In this document: piece by piece, positions 8,781 through 16,665 of the stretch | Layout of the letters: every line of letters begins with the position of its first letter | Numbering within the stretch: position 1 is the stretch's first letter | Source: CAUPWF01 sp036656795 | GTDB taxonomy: Bacteria > Bacillota > Clostridia > Lachnospirales > Lachnospiraceae | Assembly: GCA_036656795.1 (NCBI GenBank) | Contig: JAVXHR010000003.1 | Coordinates: 77,734 to 141,733, forward strand | Direction of reading: 5' to 3' | DNA length: 64,000 bases | Position numbers and translations under genes: made by a program | Notes under the pieces: model-generated | Seen by the model: the letters and a program-made list of their open reading frames with translations, nothing else | Database searches by the model: none | What the model was told of the DNA's origin: nothing

Positions 8781-9929
8781 CTATATTAAGGCCTTGATTG
8801 CATTGCTTACAACTTCCGCTACCTGTGGGTCAAAAGCTTCAGGAAGGATAAAATCCTCATGCAATATGGAAGCCGGAACCAAATCAGCAATGGCAATGGC
8901 GGTTGCTAATTTCATCTCATCGGTAATCTGAGTTGCCCGTCCTTCCAAGGCTCCCTTAAAGATCCCCGGAAAAGCAATGACGTTATTTACTTGATTTGGG
9001 AAGTCGGAACGTCCCGTTCCTACAATTCTGGCACCTGCAGCTTTTGCTATGTCCGGCATAATTTCAGGGACAGGGTTTGCCATAGCAAACAGTATAGAGT
9101 CCTTGTTCATAGAGGAAACCATGTCAGGGGAAACAATATTAGGAGCAGATACTCCTACAAAGATATCGGCACCAACCAAAGCATCAGCCAATGAACCATG
9201 AGCGTCGGTTAGATTTGTGATGGTTACCATCTGTTGCTGCATCCAATTCAGATGAGGAGAAGCAGAGGATAAAATCCCATTGATATCACACATTGTTATG
9301 TGTTTGAACCCGTAAGCTAGTAATAGTTTTGTGATGGCAACGCCGGCAGAACCGGCACCATTAACGACTACGTTACAGTTCTCTTTTTTCTTTCCTGTTA
9401 ATTTTAATCCATTGATAATACCGGCCAGTACCACAATGGCGGTGCCATGCTGGTCATCATGAAATACTGGAATATCAAGAAGTTCTTTTAGGCGTTCTTC
9501 AATTTCAAAGCATCGAGGAGCAGAGATATCTTCCAAATTAATTCCCCCAAAGGCAGGAGCAATGTTCTGCACACATTTGATAATCTCTTCTGTGTCCTGG
9601 GTGTCAAGACAGATGGGAACCGCATTGATACCACCAAATTCTTTGAATAATACTGCTTTTCCTTCCATAACAGGAAGGGCAGCAAGTGGACCAATATTTC
9701 CCAATCCAAGTACGGCACTTCCATCGGATACAACGGCAATGGTATTGGATTTCATGGTATATTTGTATGCAGCTTCTTTGTCTTGAGCAATTACTCTACA
9801 TGGCTCGGCAACACCGGGGGTATACGCAATTGCTAGATCTTCTCGCGTATTCACATGTGCCTTACTTGTAATTTCTAATTTTCCATTCCATTGTGCATGC
9901 ATTTCTAAAGATTTTTCATTTATTGTCAT
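8781..9929 (-). CDS. Malic enzyme (NAD(P)-dependent, decarboxylating)
   Basis: Cytosolic enzyme of 382 residues converting L-malate to pyruvate and CO2 with reduction of NAD(P). It is the short bacterial type without a phosphotransacetylase domain. Recognisable segments are the N-terminal AYTPGVAEPCR, DGSAVLGLGNIG, the active-site EGKAVLFKEFGGI and metal-site LEDISAPRCFEIE, FHDDQHGTA, and the Rossmann motif GAGSAG. The start has an AAGGTG-like site in the AT-rich leader (complement of about 9936-9944). Cofactor choice cannot be decided. It would feed pyruvate for fermentation or make reducing power; the DUF4364 gene follows directly. Confidence 0.93.
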   Translation of the reverse strand: MTINEKSLEMHAQWNGKLEITSKAHVNTREDLAIAYTPGVAEPCRVIAQDKEAAYKYTMKSNTIAVVSDGSAVLGLGNIGPLAALPVMEGKAVLFKEFGGINAVPICLDTQDTEEIIKCVQNIAPAFGGINLEDISAPRCFEIEERLKELLDIPVFHDDQHGTAIVVLAGIINGLKLTGKKKENCNVVVNGAGSAGVAITKLLLAYGFKHITMCDINGILSSASPHLNWMQQQMVTITNLTDAHGSLADALVGADIFVGVSAPNIVSPDMVSSMNKDSILFAMANPVPEIMPDIAKAAGARIVGTGRSDFPNQVNNVIAFPGIFKGALEGRATQITDEMKLATAIAIADLVPASILHEDFILPEAFDPQVAEVVSNAIKALI

Positions 9930-10013
9930 TGTAGTTACACCTTTTCTTTTTTTATTTTTATTTTACATTATTATTAGTTTACTATACTTCTGTAAAATAA
10001 TAAAGAAAAATGC

Positions 10014-10042
10014 TTTATATTTTTCAGGAAGTATTGTATAAT
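10014..10042 (+). promoter_or_regulatory. Promoter of rho
   Basis: TTTATA (10014-10019), 17-base spacer, consensus TATAAT (10037-10042). The predicted start near 10049 gives an untranslated leader of about 80 bases before the rho ATG at 10128. Confidence 0.65.
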
Positions 10043-10127
10043 ACGTAGTGTTATATCATAGATGTCAATTCAGACGAGAATCCCAAGAAGAAAACATATA
10101 AAAATCACAATTAAGAGAGGAGCGTTT

Positions 10128-11450
10128 ATGAAAGAAAAGTATGAATCATTGTCCCTCACTTCTCTAAGAGAAGTTGCAAAATCGAGAGGTTTAAAAGGCA
10201 TTTCCACTATGAAGAAAGCAGAGATTGTGGAGGCTATGTTAGGGGAAGATGAAAAAGATAAGGTGAAAGTTATCAAAGAAGAGGTAAAAGAAAAAACGGG
10301 GACAACAGATATTGAACAACTGGATAGTGGATACACGGCCCGCGGGATTATAGAAGTGCTTCCGGATGGATATGGATTTATTCGGAGTGCCAATTATCTT
10401 CCGGGGGATAATGATGTCTATGTATCACCATCTCAGATTCGCAGATTTGGTCTAAAAACAGGCGATATTGTAGAGGGACATACACGAGTAAAAACTCAGT
10501 CGGAGAAATTCAGTGCACTATTATATCTGACGAAAATAAATGGACTGTCACCGGATAAAGTGTCACGAAGAGGAAATTTTGAAGACATGACTCCTATTTT
10601 TCCAAATATAAGATTGCGTTTAGAGAATCCAACAAGTACAACTGCAATGCGAATTATGGACTTGCTTTCGCCAATCGGAAAAGGGCAAAGAGGGATGATT
10701 GTATCTCCACCAAAGACAGGTAAAACTACATTATTAAAAGAAGTTGCACTTTCTGTGCAAAAATCAAATCCGGAGATGCACCTTTTGATTTTACTGATTG
10801 ATGAACGTCCGGAAGAAGTAACAGATATTAAAGAGGCGATAGAAGGGCCTAATGTAGAAGTTATCTACTCTACCTTTGATGAATTACCGGAACATCACAA
10901 ACGAGTATCTGAGATGGTTATTGAACGTGCAAAACGATTGGTAGAACATAAAAAAGATGTTATGATATTATTGGATAGTATTACACGCCTATCAAGAGCA
11001 TATAACCTTACAGTTCCACCGAGTGGACGAACATTATCAGGTGGACTTGACCCTGCGGCTCTACACATGCCAAAGCGATTCTTTGGTGCGGCACGTAATA
11101 TGAGAGAGGGCGGAAGTCTTACCATTCTTGCAACGGCTCTTGTAGATACTGGAAGTAAGATGGATGATGTTGTATATGAAGAATTTAAAGGAACGGGAAA
11201 TATGGAGCTTGTGTTGGATCGCAAGTTACAGGAAAAAAGAGTTTTTCCTGCGATTGACATTCCCAAATCGGGAACAAGACGAGAGGACTTATTACTTACA
11301 AAAGAAGAACAGGAAGCAGTATACATTGTTAGAAAAGCATTGAATGGAATGAAAGCCGAGGAAGCAGTAGATAACGTGATTAATATGTTTTCACGTACAA
11401 AAAATAATGAGGAATTTGTTCAATTAGTTAAAAAAACAAAGTTCATCTAG
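10128..11450 (+). CDS. rho: Transcription termination factor Rho
   Basis: Hexameric RNA-DNA helicase of 440 residues that terminates transcription. An N-terminal SAP-like Rho_N helix bundle (about 8-40) is followed by a charged linker, the cold-shock-like RNA-binding domain (70-130, with DGYGFIR and NDVYVSPSQIRRF), and the RecA-like ATPase. That ATPase carries Walker A SPPKTGKT (193-200), Walker B VMILLDS (278-284), and the Q and R loops in the VPPSGRTLSGG region. The start is ATG 10128 behind GAGAGGAG (10115-10122). An in-frame ATG at 10062 would add 22 basic residues but has no ribosome site and lies only about 13 bases from the predicted transcription start. Confidence 0.97.
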   Translation: MKEKYESLSLTSLREVAKSRGLKGISTMKKAEIVEAMLGEDEKDKVKVIKEEVKEKTGTTDIEQLDSGYTARGIIEVLPDGYGFIRSANYLPGDNDVYVSPSQIRRFGLKTGDIVEGHTRVKTQSEKFSALLYLTKINGLSPDKVSRRGNFEDMTPIFPNIRLRLENPTSTTAMRIMDLLSPIGKGQRGMIVSPPKTGKTTLLKEVALSVQKSNPEMHLLILLIDERPEEVTDIKEAIEGPNVEVIYSTFDELPEHHKRVSEMVIERAKRLVEHKKDVMILLDSITRLSRAYNLTVPPSGRTLSGGLDPAALHMPKRFFGAARNMREGGSLTILATALVDTGSKMDDVVYEEFKGTGNMELVLDRKLQEKRVFPAIDIPKSGTRREDLLLTKEEQEAVYIVRKALNGMKAEEAVDNVINMFSRTKNNEEFVQLVKKTKFI

Positions 11451-11467
11451 AGGATATGAAAAAGAAC

Positions 11468-11496
11468 TTGCAAAGCATCTATATGTATGGTACAAT
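11468..11496 (+). promoter_or_regulatory. Promoter of rpmE
   Basis: TTGCAA (11468-11473), 17-base spacer, TACAAT (11491-11496) with TG one base upstream (extended -10). It gives rpmE its own transcript independent of rho, with a leader of about 100 bases. Confidence 0.7.
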
Positions 11497-11502
11497 AACA
11501 AA

Positions 11503-11600
11503 GCTGTTTAAGAGACAAATTTCATCGCGAAAGGTCGTTGGCAGCGAGAAAACTTGCGACAGGCACATCGCTTTCGCGTAAATAATAATAAAGAGGTGAA
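11503..11600 (+). promoter_or_regulatory. Structured 5' leader of rpmE, candidate L31 autoregulatory leader
   Basis: The leader between the promoter and the L31 ribosome site can fold into nested helices. An outer perfect 8-base stem pairs 11526-11533 with 11571-11578; inside it GTCG (11534-11537) pairs with CGAC (11557-11560); and an apical GCGAG/CTTGC hairpin has an AAAA loop. Ribosomal-protein leaders bound by L31 have been proposed for Firmicutes, and position and folding fit. I cannot run a covariance-model match, so this is a candidate. Confidence 0.45.
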
Positions 11601-11604
11601 AATC

Positions 11605-11808
11605 ATGAGAGAAGGAATACATCCAGAATACCATCAAGCAACAGTAACTTGTAACTGTGGAAATACATTTGTAACCGGTTCTACTAATGAAGATATCCAT
11701 GTAGAAATTTGTTCCAAATGTCATCCGTTCTACACGGGACAACAAAAAGCAGCTCAAGCACGTGGTCGTGTTGATAAGTTTAACAAGAAATACGGAATTC
11801 AAGAATAA
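11605..11808 (+). CDS. rpmE: 50S ribosomal protein L31
   Basis: A 67-residue L31 that begins MREGIHPEYH, the family signature. It is the zinc-binding (C+) form: C16 and C18 in CNCG and C36 and C39 in CSKC. C+ L31 bridges the subunits on the large-subunit central protuberance and can act as a zinc store. AAAGAGGTG directly upstream selects the ATG at 11605; the longer frame beginning at 11554 runs through the structured leader and is not credible. It has its own promoter and a downstream stem-loop. Confidence 0.97.
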   Translation: MREGIHPEYHQATVTCNCGNTFVTGSTNEDIHVEICSKCHPFYTGQQKAAQARGRVDKFNKKYGIQE

Positions 11809-11835
11809 TTACGCAACAGAAGAATTCAAAAGTAT

Positions 11836-11863
11836 CAGGCTGAGGTTGAAAAATCTCAGCCTG
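11836..11863 (+). terminator. Stem-loop after rpmE
   Basis: Perfect 9-base stem (11836-11844 with 11855-11863) with a 10-base loop. The following T content is poor, so it may be a weak terminator or a 3'-end stabiliser. Confidence 0.55.
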
Positions 11864-11955
11864 TCGTGTTATAACCGTGGAAAGATGTTTATCACTTTTT
11901 AGTAAAACGTAAGTGAGTTGCATATTAGATGGAGACCTTAAGGGAAAGGGATAGA

Positions 11956-12882
11956 ATGAAGTCATCAAATATAGGCGGACAAGCAGTATTAGAAGGAATT
12001 ATGATGAAAAATGGGGATAATTACGCCGTTGCAGTTCGAAAACCGGATGGTGAGATTGCCTTAAAAATAGAAGAATATAAAAGTATCATCCATTTGAAAA
12101 GTATAAAGAAACTTCCATTTATTCGTGGAATTTTTAATTTTATAGATTCGTTGGTACTGGGAATGCAGACCCTTACTTTTTCTGCCAGTTTTTTTGAGGA
12201 AGAAGAAATGGTAGAATTAAGTGATGTGGCAGTAGCAAAAAAAGAAAAACAAGAGAAAGTAATTATGGGTGCAACTGTTGCATTTTCGATTGTAATGGCA
12301 GCCGGTATTTTCATGGTGCTTCCTTATTTGCTAACAAGTGGATTATCAAAAGTAGTTCCATCTATGGCATTACGCTCTGTTATTGAAGGAATTGTACGAT
12401 TGGTAATCTTCATTGGCTATGTATTACTGATTTCCAGAATGAAAGATATTAGACGTGTTTTTATGTATCACGGTGCTGAGCATAAGTGTATTAATTGTAT
12501 TGAGCATGGACAAGAACTTACGATAGAGAACGTGAAAGCCAGTTCTAAGCAGCATAAACGTTGTGGAACCAGTTTTTTATTATTTGTTATGTTAGTTAGT
12601 ATAATTCTGTTTTTCTTTATCCGTGTAGAATCGCCGGTATATCGCGTTGTAATACGAATTGCTTTATTACCTATTATTGCCGGTATCTCGTATGAGTTAA
12701 TAAAGTGGGCGGGAAATAGTGACAATCGATTTGTTGGAATGTTAAGTAAACCGGGACTTTGGCTACAGAGATTAACCACAAAAGAACCGGAGGACGATAT
12801 GATTGAAGTTGCAATCTGTGCAGTGGAGGCAGTATTTGACTGGAAAGATTATCTGAAAAAGAATTTCGAGGAACAGGTATGA
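11956..12882 (+). CDS. DUF1385 family membrane protein (YqhQ-like)
   Basis: Protein of 308 residues, predicted to have several membrane helices, in the DUF1385/YqhQ family. The family signatures are visible: GGQAVLEGIMM near the N-terminus and YHGAEHKCINC in the centre, the latter with histidine and cysteine residues that could bind metal. Hydrophobic segments lie at about 95-125, 140-160, 195-215 and 220-240. The biochemical role is not established to my knowledge. The start at 11956 has AAGGGA upstream; the ATG at 11929 lacks a site. Its stop overlaps the prmC start (ATGA), so the two are translationally coupled. Confidence 0.85.
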   Translation: MKSSNIGGQAVLEGIMMKNGDNYAVAVRKPDGEIALKIEEYKSIIHLKSIKKLPFIRGIFNFIDSLVLGMQTLTFSASFFEEEEMVELSDVAVAKKEKQEKVIMGATVAFSIVMAAGIFMVLPYLLTSGLSKVVPSMALRSVIEGIVRLVIFIGYVLLISRMKDIRRVFMYHGAEHKCINCIEHGQELTIENVKASSKQHKRCGTSFLLFVMLVSIILFFFIRVESPVYRVVIRIALLPIIAGISYELIKWAGNSDNRFVGMLSKPGLWLQRLTTKEPEDDMIEVAICAVEAVFDWKDYLKKNFEEQV

Positions 12883-13721
12883 CGTTAGAAGAGGCTTATT
12901 CATATGGAAGAAAGAAGCTTGAAGAAGCAAAGATAGAAGATGCGTCAATTGATGCATGGTATCTGTTGGAACAGGAAACTGGGATAGATAGAGCCACTTA
13001 TTATCTGAGGTTACAGGAATCGTTATCTATAGAACAGGAAGAATCATATCTTTTAAATCTTCAGAGCCGTGCATTACATATGCCATTGCAACATATTACA
13101 GGCATTCAGGAATTTATGGGATTAGAGTTTCAAGTCAATGAGCATGTATTGATTCCAAGACAGGACACAGAGGTATTGGTAGAAGAAGTGTTGAAGAAAT
13201 TACAACCCAAGATGAAAGTGCTAGATATGTGTACCGGTTCCGGATGCATCTTAATTAGTCTTCTGGTTCACCAATGTAATACAAGAGGGGTAGGCGTTGA
13301 CATTTCAACAAAGGCACTGGAAGTTGCCGTAAGCAATGCAAAGAGATATCACATAACAAAAGAAAAGGCTACATTTATACAAAGCGATTTGTTTCAAAAG
13401 GTATCGGGAACCTATGATGTGATTGTATCAAATCCACCGTATATTCAGACATCTGCGTTGCTGGAATTAGCAGAAGAAGTTAGATGCCATGAACCACAGA
13501 TTGCATTGGATGGTAAAGAGGATGGACTTTATTTTTATCGTCAGATTCTTCAAGAAGCAAAGAAGTACCTTAATCAATCGGGATGGTTGTTTTTGGAGAT
13601 TGGCTATAATCAAGGAAAAGCGGTTTCTTGTCTTATGAAAGAACAAGGATATACAAGTATTACTGTGAAAAAGGATCTAACAGGACTTGACCGTGTGGTA
13701 TTTGGCATGTACAATATTTGA
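12879..13721 (+). CDS. prmC: Peptide chain release factor N5-glutamine methyltransferase
   Basis: SAM-dependent methyltransferase of 280 residues that methylates the glutamine of the GGQ motif in release factors. The N-terminal helical substrate domain is followed by IPRQDTEVLVEEVL, the SAM-binding motif DMCTGSGCI (near 109-117), and the catalytic SNPPYI loop (near 185-190). Its target gene prfA starts 30 bases downstream, the usual conserved pairing. It overlaps the DUF1385 gene by four bases. Confidence 0.96.
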   Translation: MTLEEAYSYGRKKLEEAKIEDASIDAWYLLEQETGIDRATYYLRLQESLSIEQEESYLLNLQSRALHMPLQHITGIQEFMGLEFQVNEHVLIPRQDTEVLVEEVLKKLQPKMKVLDMCTGSGCILISLLVHQCNTRGVGVDISTKALEVAVSNAKRYHITKEKATFIQSDLFQKVSGTYDVIVSNPPYIQTSALLELAEEVRCHEPQIALDGKEDGLYFYRQILQEAKKYLNQSGWLFLEIGYNQGKAVSCLMKEQGYTSITVKKDLTGLDRVVFGMYNI

Positions 13722-13750
13722 TAGAAGTTAGAAAAATAGGAGAGATTAAT

Positions 13751-14824
13751 ATGTTTGATAAATTAGAGGATCTGCTGATTCGTTTTGAAGAGATTATGGG
13801 AGAATTACAAGAACCGGATGTGGTAAATAATCAAGAACGCTTTCGCAGTTTGATGAAAGAGCAGAATGATTTAACCCCAATTGTAGAAGCATATCAAGAA
13901 TATAAAGATTGTAAGCAGGCAATTGAAGATAGTTTAACAATGTTAGAAGAAGAATCTGACGAAGAGATGCGTGAGATGGCAAAAGAAGAATTAAATGATG
14001 CTAAAAATCGTGTAGATGAGTTAGAAACAGAATTAAAGATTCTATTATTACCAAAAAATCCAAACGATGATAAGAATATTATTGTGGAAATTCGAGGTGG
14101 AGCAGGTGGAGATGAAGCAGCTCTTTTTGCAGCTGAGATTTACCGTATGTACGCTCATTATGCAGAGGGAAGACGTTGGAAAGTTGAGATGATTTCCTTG
14201 AATGAAAATGGAATTGGTGGATTTAAAGAAGTTGTATTTATGATAGCGGGTCAGGGTGCATATTCTAGATTCAAGTATGAAAGTGGAGTTCATCGTGTGC
14301 AACGTGTCCCAGAGACAGAATCAGGAGGACGTATCCACACTTCTACGATTACGGTAGCAGTTATGCCGGAGGCAGAGGAAGTAGATGTGGAACTGGATAT
14401 GAACGATTGTAAATTCGACGTATTCCGTGCGTCCGGAAATGGTGGGCAGTGTGTTAATACAACGGATTCAGCAGTGCGTTTGACCCATTTGCCGACTGGA
14501 ATTGTTATTTCTTGTCAAGATGAAAAATCACAATTAAAAAATAAGGATAAGGCACTTCGTGTATTGCGTGCAAGATTATATGAGATGGAATGTGCAAAGC
14601 AGCATGATGCAGAAGCAGAAGCACGTAAAAGTCAAGTGGGAACGGGTGACCGTTCTGAAAAGATTCGGACGTATAATTTTCCACAAGGACGAGTTACAGA
14701 TCATCGGATTAAACTGACATTGCATAAATTAGACACCATATTAAATGGAGATTTGGACGAAGTTATTGACAGCTTGATTGCAGCAGATCAAGCAGCCAAA
14801 TTAAGCAATCTTCAAGGTAATTAA
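13751..14824 (+). CDS. prfA: Peptide chain release factor 1
   Basis: RF1 of 357 residues, recognising UAA and UAG stop codons. The tripeptide anticodon-like PxT motif is PET (187-189), which marks RF1 rather than RF2. The peptidyl-hydrolysis GGQ is at 231-233 in ASGNGGQCVNTTDS; the residue after GGQ is cysteine where Escherichia coli has histidine. AGGAGA (13738-13743) supports ATG 13751; a TTG at 13718 would overlap prmC and add 11 unlikely residues. PrmC just upstream should methylate Q233. Confidence 0.97.
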   Translation: MFDKLEDLLIRFEEIMGELQEPDVVNNQERFRSLMKEQNDLTPIVEAYQEYKDCKQAIEDSLTMLEEESDEEMREMAKEELNDAKNRVDELETELKILLLPKNPNDDKNIIVEIRGGAGGDEAALFAAEIYRMYAHYAEGRRWKVEMISLNENGIGGFKEVVFMIAGQGAYSRFKYESGVHRVQRVPETESGGRIHTSTITVAVMPEAEEVDVELDMNDCKFDVFRASGNGGQCVNTTDSAVRLTHLPTGIVISCQDEKSQLKNKDKALRVLRARLYEMECAKQHDAEAEARKSQVGTGDRSEKIRTYNFPQGRVTDHRIKLTLHKLDTILNGDLDEVIDSLIAADQAAKLSNLQGN

Positions 14825-14868
14825 ATGAGTAGGGGCGTAGTGAACGAATAGTTTACTATGTCCCTCAT
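14825..14868 (+). terminator. Imperfect hairpin after prfA
   Basis: The sequence directly after the prfA stop folds on itself: ATGAG (14825-14829) with CTCAT (14864-14868), and an inner arm around GTAGTGAAC with GTTTACTAT using G-U pairs and small bulges. The T tail is poor. It may end the prfA transcript or stabilise its 3' end. Confidence 0.45.
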
Positions 14869-14910
14869 TCAAATTGCACATTAGCTACAAGAAAAAGGAG
14901 CGGTATTGAT

Positions 14911-16644
14911 ATGAAGCATAAACTAAAAAAACTATTTGCATATTATAAGCCTTACCGTTTATTGTTCTATAGTGATTTGTTATTTGCAATTTTGGGAGCC
15001 AGTGTATCACTGATTCTTCCTTTAATTGTTCGATATATTACCAATACCGTAATCTATTATGATGCAGCTCAGGCAAGCCAAGCGATTCTTTACCTTGGAA
15101 TCCTTATGGTAGGGCTGGTTCTTGTAGAATTTGGCTGCAATTATTATATTGCTTATTTTGGGCATATGATGGGAGCACGTATGGAAGCAAATATGCGAAG
15201 CGATATCTTTGGACATTATCAGAAATTGACATTTGCATTCTATGATAATCAAAAAGTAGGACATCTGCTTTCACGTGTCACAAGTGATTTGTTCGATATT
15301 AGTGAGCTGTTGCATCATGGCCCTGAGGATGTGCTTATTTCAATTATTAAATTGTTGGGTGCATTTGTAATTTTGGTTAATATTAATGCAAAACTTACGT
15401 TTGTTGCATTTGCATTTGTTCCGGTGATGATTGTTTTTGCGGGATATTATAATCGCAAGATGAAGAAAGCTTTTTCAAAAAACCGAGCAAAGATTGCAGA
15501 CATTAATGGTCAGATTGAGGATAGCCTATCAGGAATTCGAGTGGTAAAGTCTTTTGCAAATGAACAAGAAGAACTGAAGAAATTTAATCGTGGGAATGAC
15601 CGATTTGTAGAAGCAAAGAAGAACAGCTACCGATATATGGGTATCTACCATTCTGGATTAAATGCACTGACTACACTTGTAACAGTTGGAGTGCTATTGG
15701 CGGGAGTGAGCTTTTTGACAACGGGACGTATTAAAGTCACCGATTTAATTACTTTTCTTTTATATATTAATAATTTCACGGAACCGGTTAAAAAACTTGT
15801 AAACTCTGCCGAACAATTTCAAAATGGGTATACTGGATTTGAACGGTTTTTAGAGATTATGGAGATTGCACCTGATATTAAGGATCGAGCAGATGCTATT
15901 AATATAGAAAAATTAGAAGGCAATATTGAATTCAAAGATGTTTCTTTTCAATATGAGGAACAGATGGAAAAGATATTGAATCGTATTAATCTACAGGTAA
16001 CTGCGGGAGACTATATGGCATTAGTAGGACCGTCTGGTGTAGGGAAAACTACACTATGCAGTTTGATTCCAAGGTTTTATGAAGTGTCGGAAGGAATGAT
16101 TACAATTGATAACATAGATATTAGGAATATCAAGTTAGAACAATTGCGTAATCAAATCGGAATTGTACAGCAAGATGTATATTTATTTGCAGGAACGATT
16201 ATGGAAAACATTCGATATGGAAAACCGGACGCGACAGATGATGAAGTTATAAGCGCTGCTCAAAAAGCAAATGCACAAGAATTCATCATGGGATTTCCGG
16301 ACGGATATGATACGGATATAGGACAACGAGGTGCAAAACTATCGGGTGGACAAAAACAACGATTATCCATTGCAAGGGTATTTTTAAAAAATCCACCTAT
16401 TTTAATCTTTGATGAGGCAACCTCAGCTCTTGATAATGAAAGCGAACAGATTGTACAGCAATCGCTGGAAGGCTTAGCAAAGAATCGAACGACCTTTGTT
16501 ATTGCACATCGTTTATCTACTATTCGGAATGCAAAACGAATTCTTGTATTGACGGAACATGGGATAGAAGAAGAGGGAACACACGAAGAGTTGCTGGAGC
16601 AAAATGGTGTATATGCATCTTTGTATCAGATGCAATTCCGATAA
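14911..16644 (+). CDS. ABC exporter, fused membrane and ATPase domains (half transporter)
   Basis: Type IV ABC exporter of 577 residues. A six-helix membrane domain (about 15-305) precedes the ATPase with Walker A GPSGVGKT (373-380), the signature LSGGQKQR, Walker B ILIFDEATSALD and the switch histidine in IAHRLST. It works as a dimer in the cytoplasmic membrane and exports a lipid, drug or peptide; its relatives include MsbA and BmrA types. No partner half-transporter lies beside it, so a homodimer is likely. AAAAAGGAG before the ATG sets the start; the 5'-nucleotidase gene follows after 21 bases. Confidence 0.92.
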   Translation: MKHKLKKLFAYYKPYRLLFYSDLLFAILGASVSLILPLIVRYITNTVIYYDAAQASQAILYLGILMVGLVLVEFGCNYYIAYFGHMMGARMEANMRSDIFGHYQKLTFAFYDNQKVGHLLSRVTSDLFDISELLHHGPEDVLISIIKLLGAFVILVNINAKLTFVAFAFVPVMIVFAGYYNRKMKKAFSKNRAKIADINGQIEDSLSGIRVVKSFANEQEELKKFNRGNDRFVEAKKNSYRYMGIYHSGLNALTTLVTVGVLLAGVSFLTTGRIKVTDLITFLLYINNFTEPVKKLVNSAEQFQNGYTGFERFLEIMEIAPDIKDRADAINIEKLEGNIEFKDVSFQYEEQMEKILNRINLQVTAGDYMALVGPSGVGKTTLCSLIPRFYEVSEGMITIDNIDIRNIKLEQLRNQIGIVQQDVYLFAGTIMENIRYGKPDATDDEVISAAQKANAQEFIMGFPDGYDTDIGQRGAKLSGGQKQRLSIARVFLKNPPILIFDEATSALDNESEQIVQQSLEGLAKNRTTFVIAHRLSTIRNAKRILVLTEHGIEEEGTHEELLEQNGVYASLYQMQFR

Positions 16645-16665
16645 GAAAAGGGAGAACCGTAGAGC

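Noticed and set aside
10895..11326. 143-residue open frame antisense to rho
   Set aside because: Shadow of the conserved Rho ATPase domain with no supporting start signal or recognisable domain.
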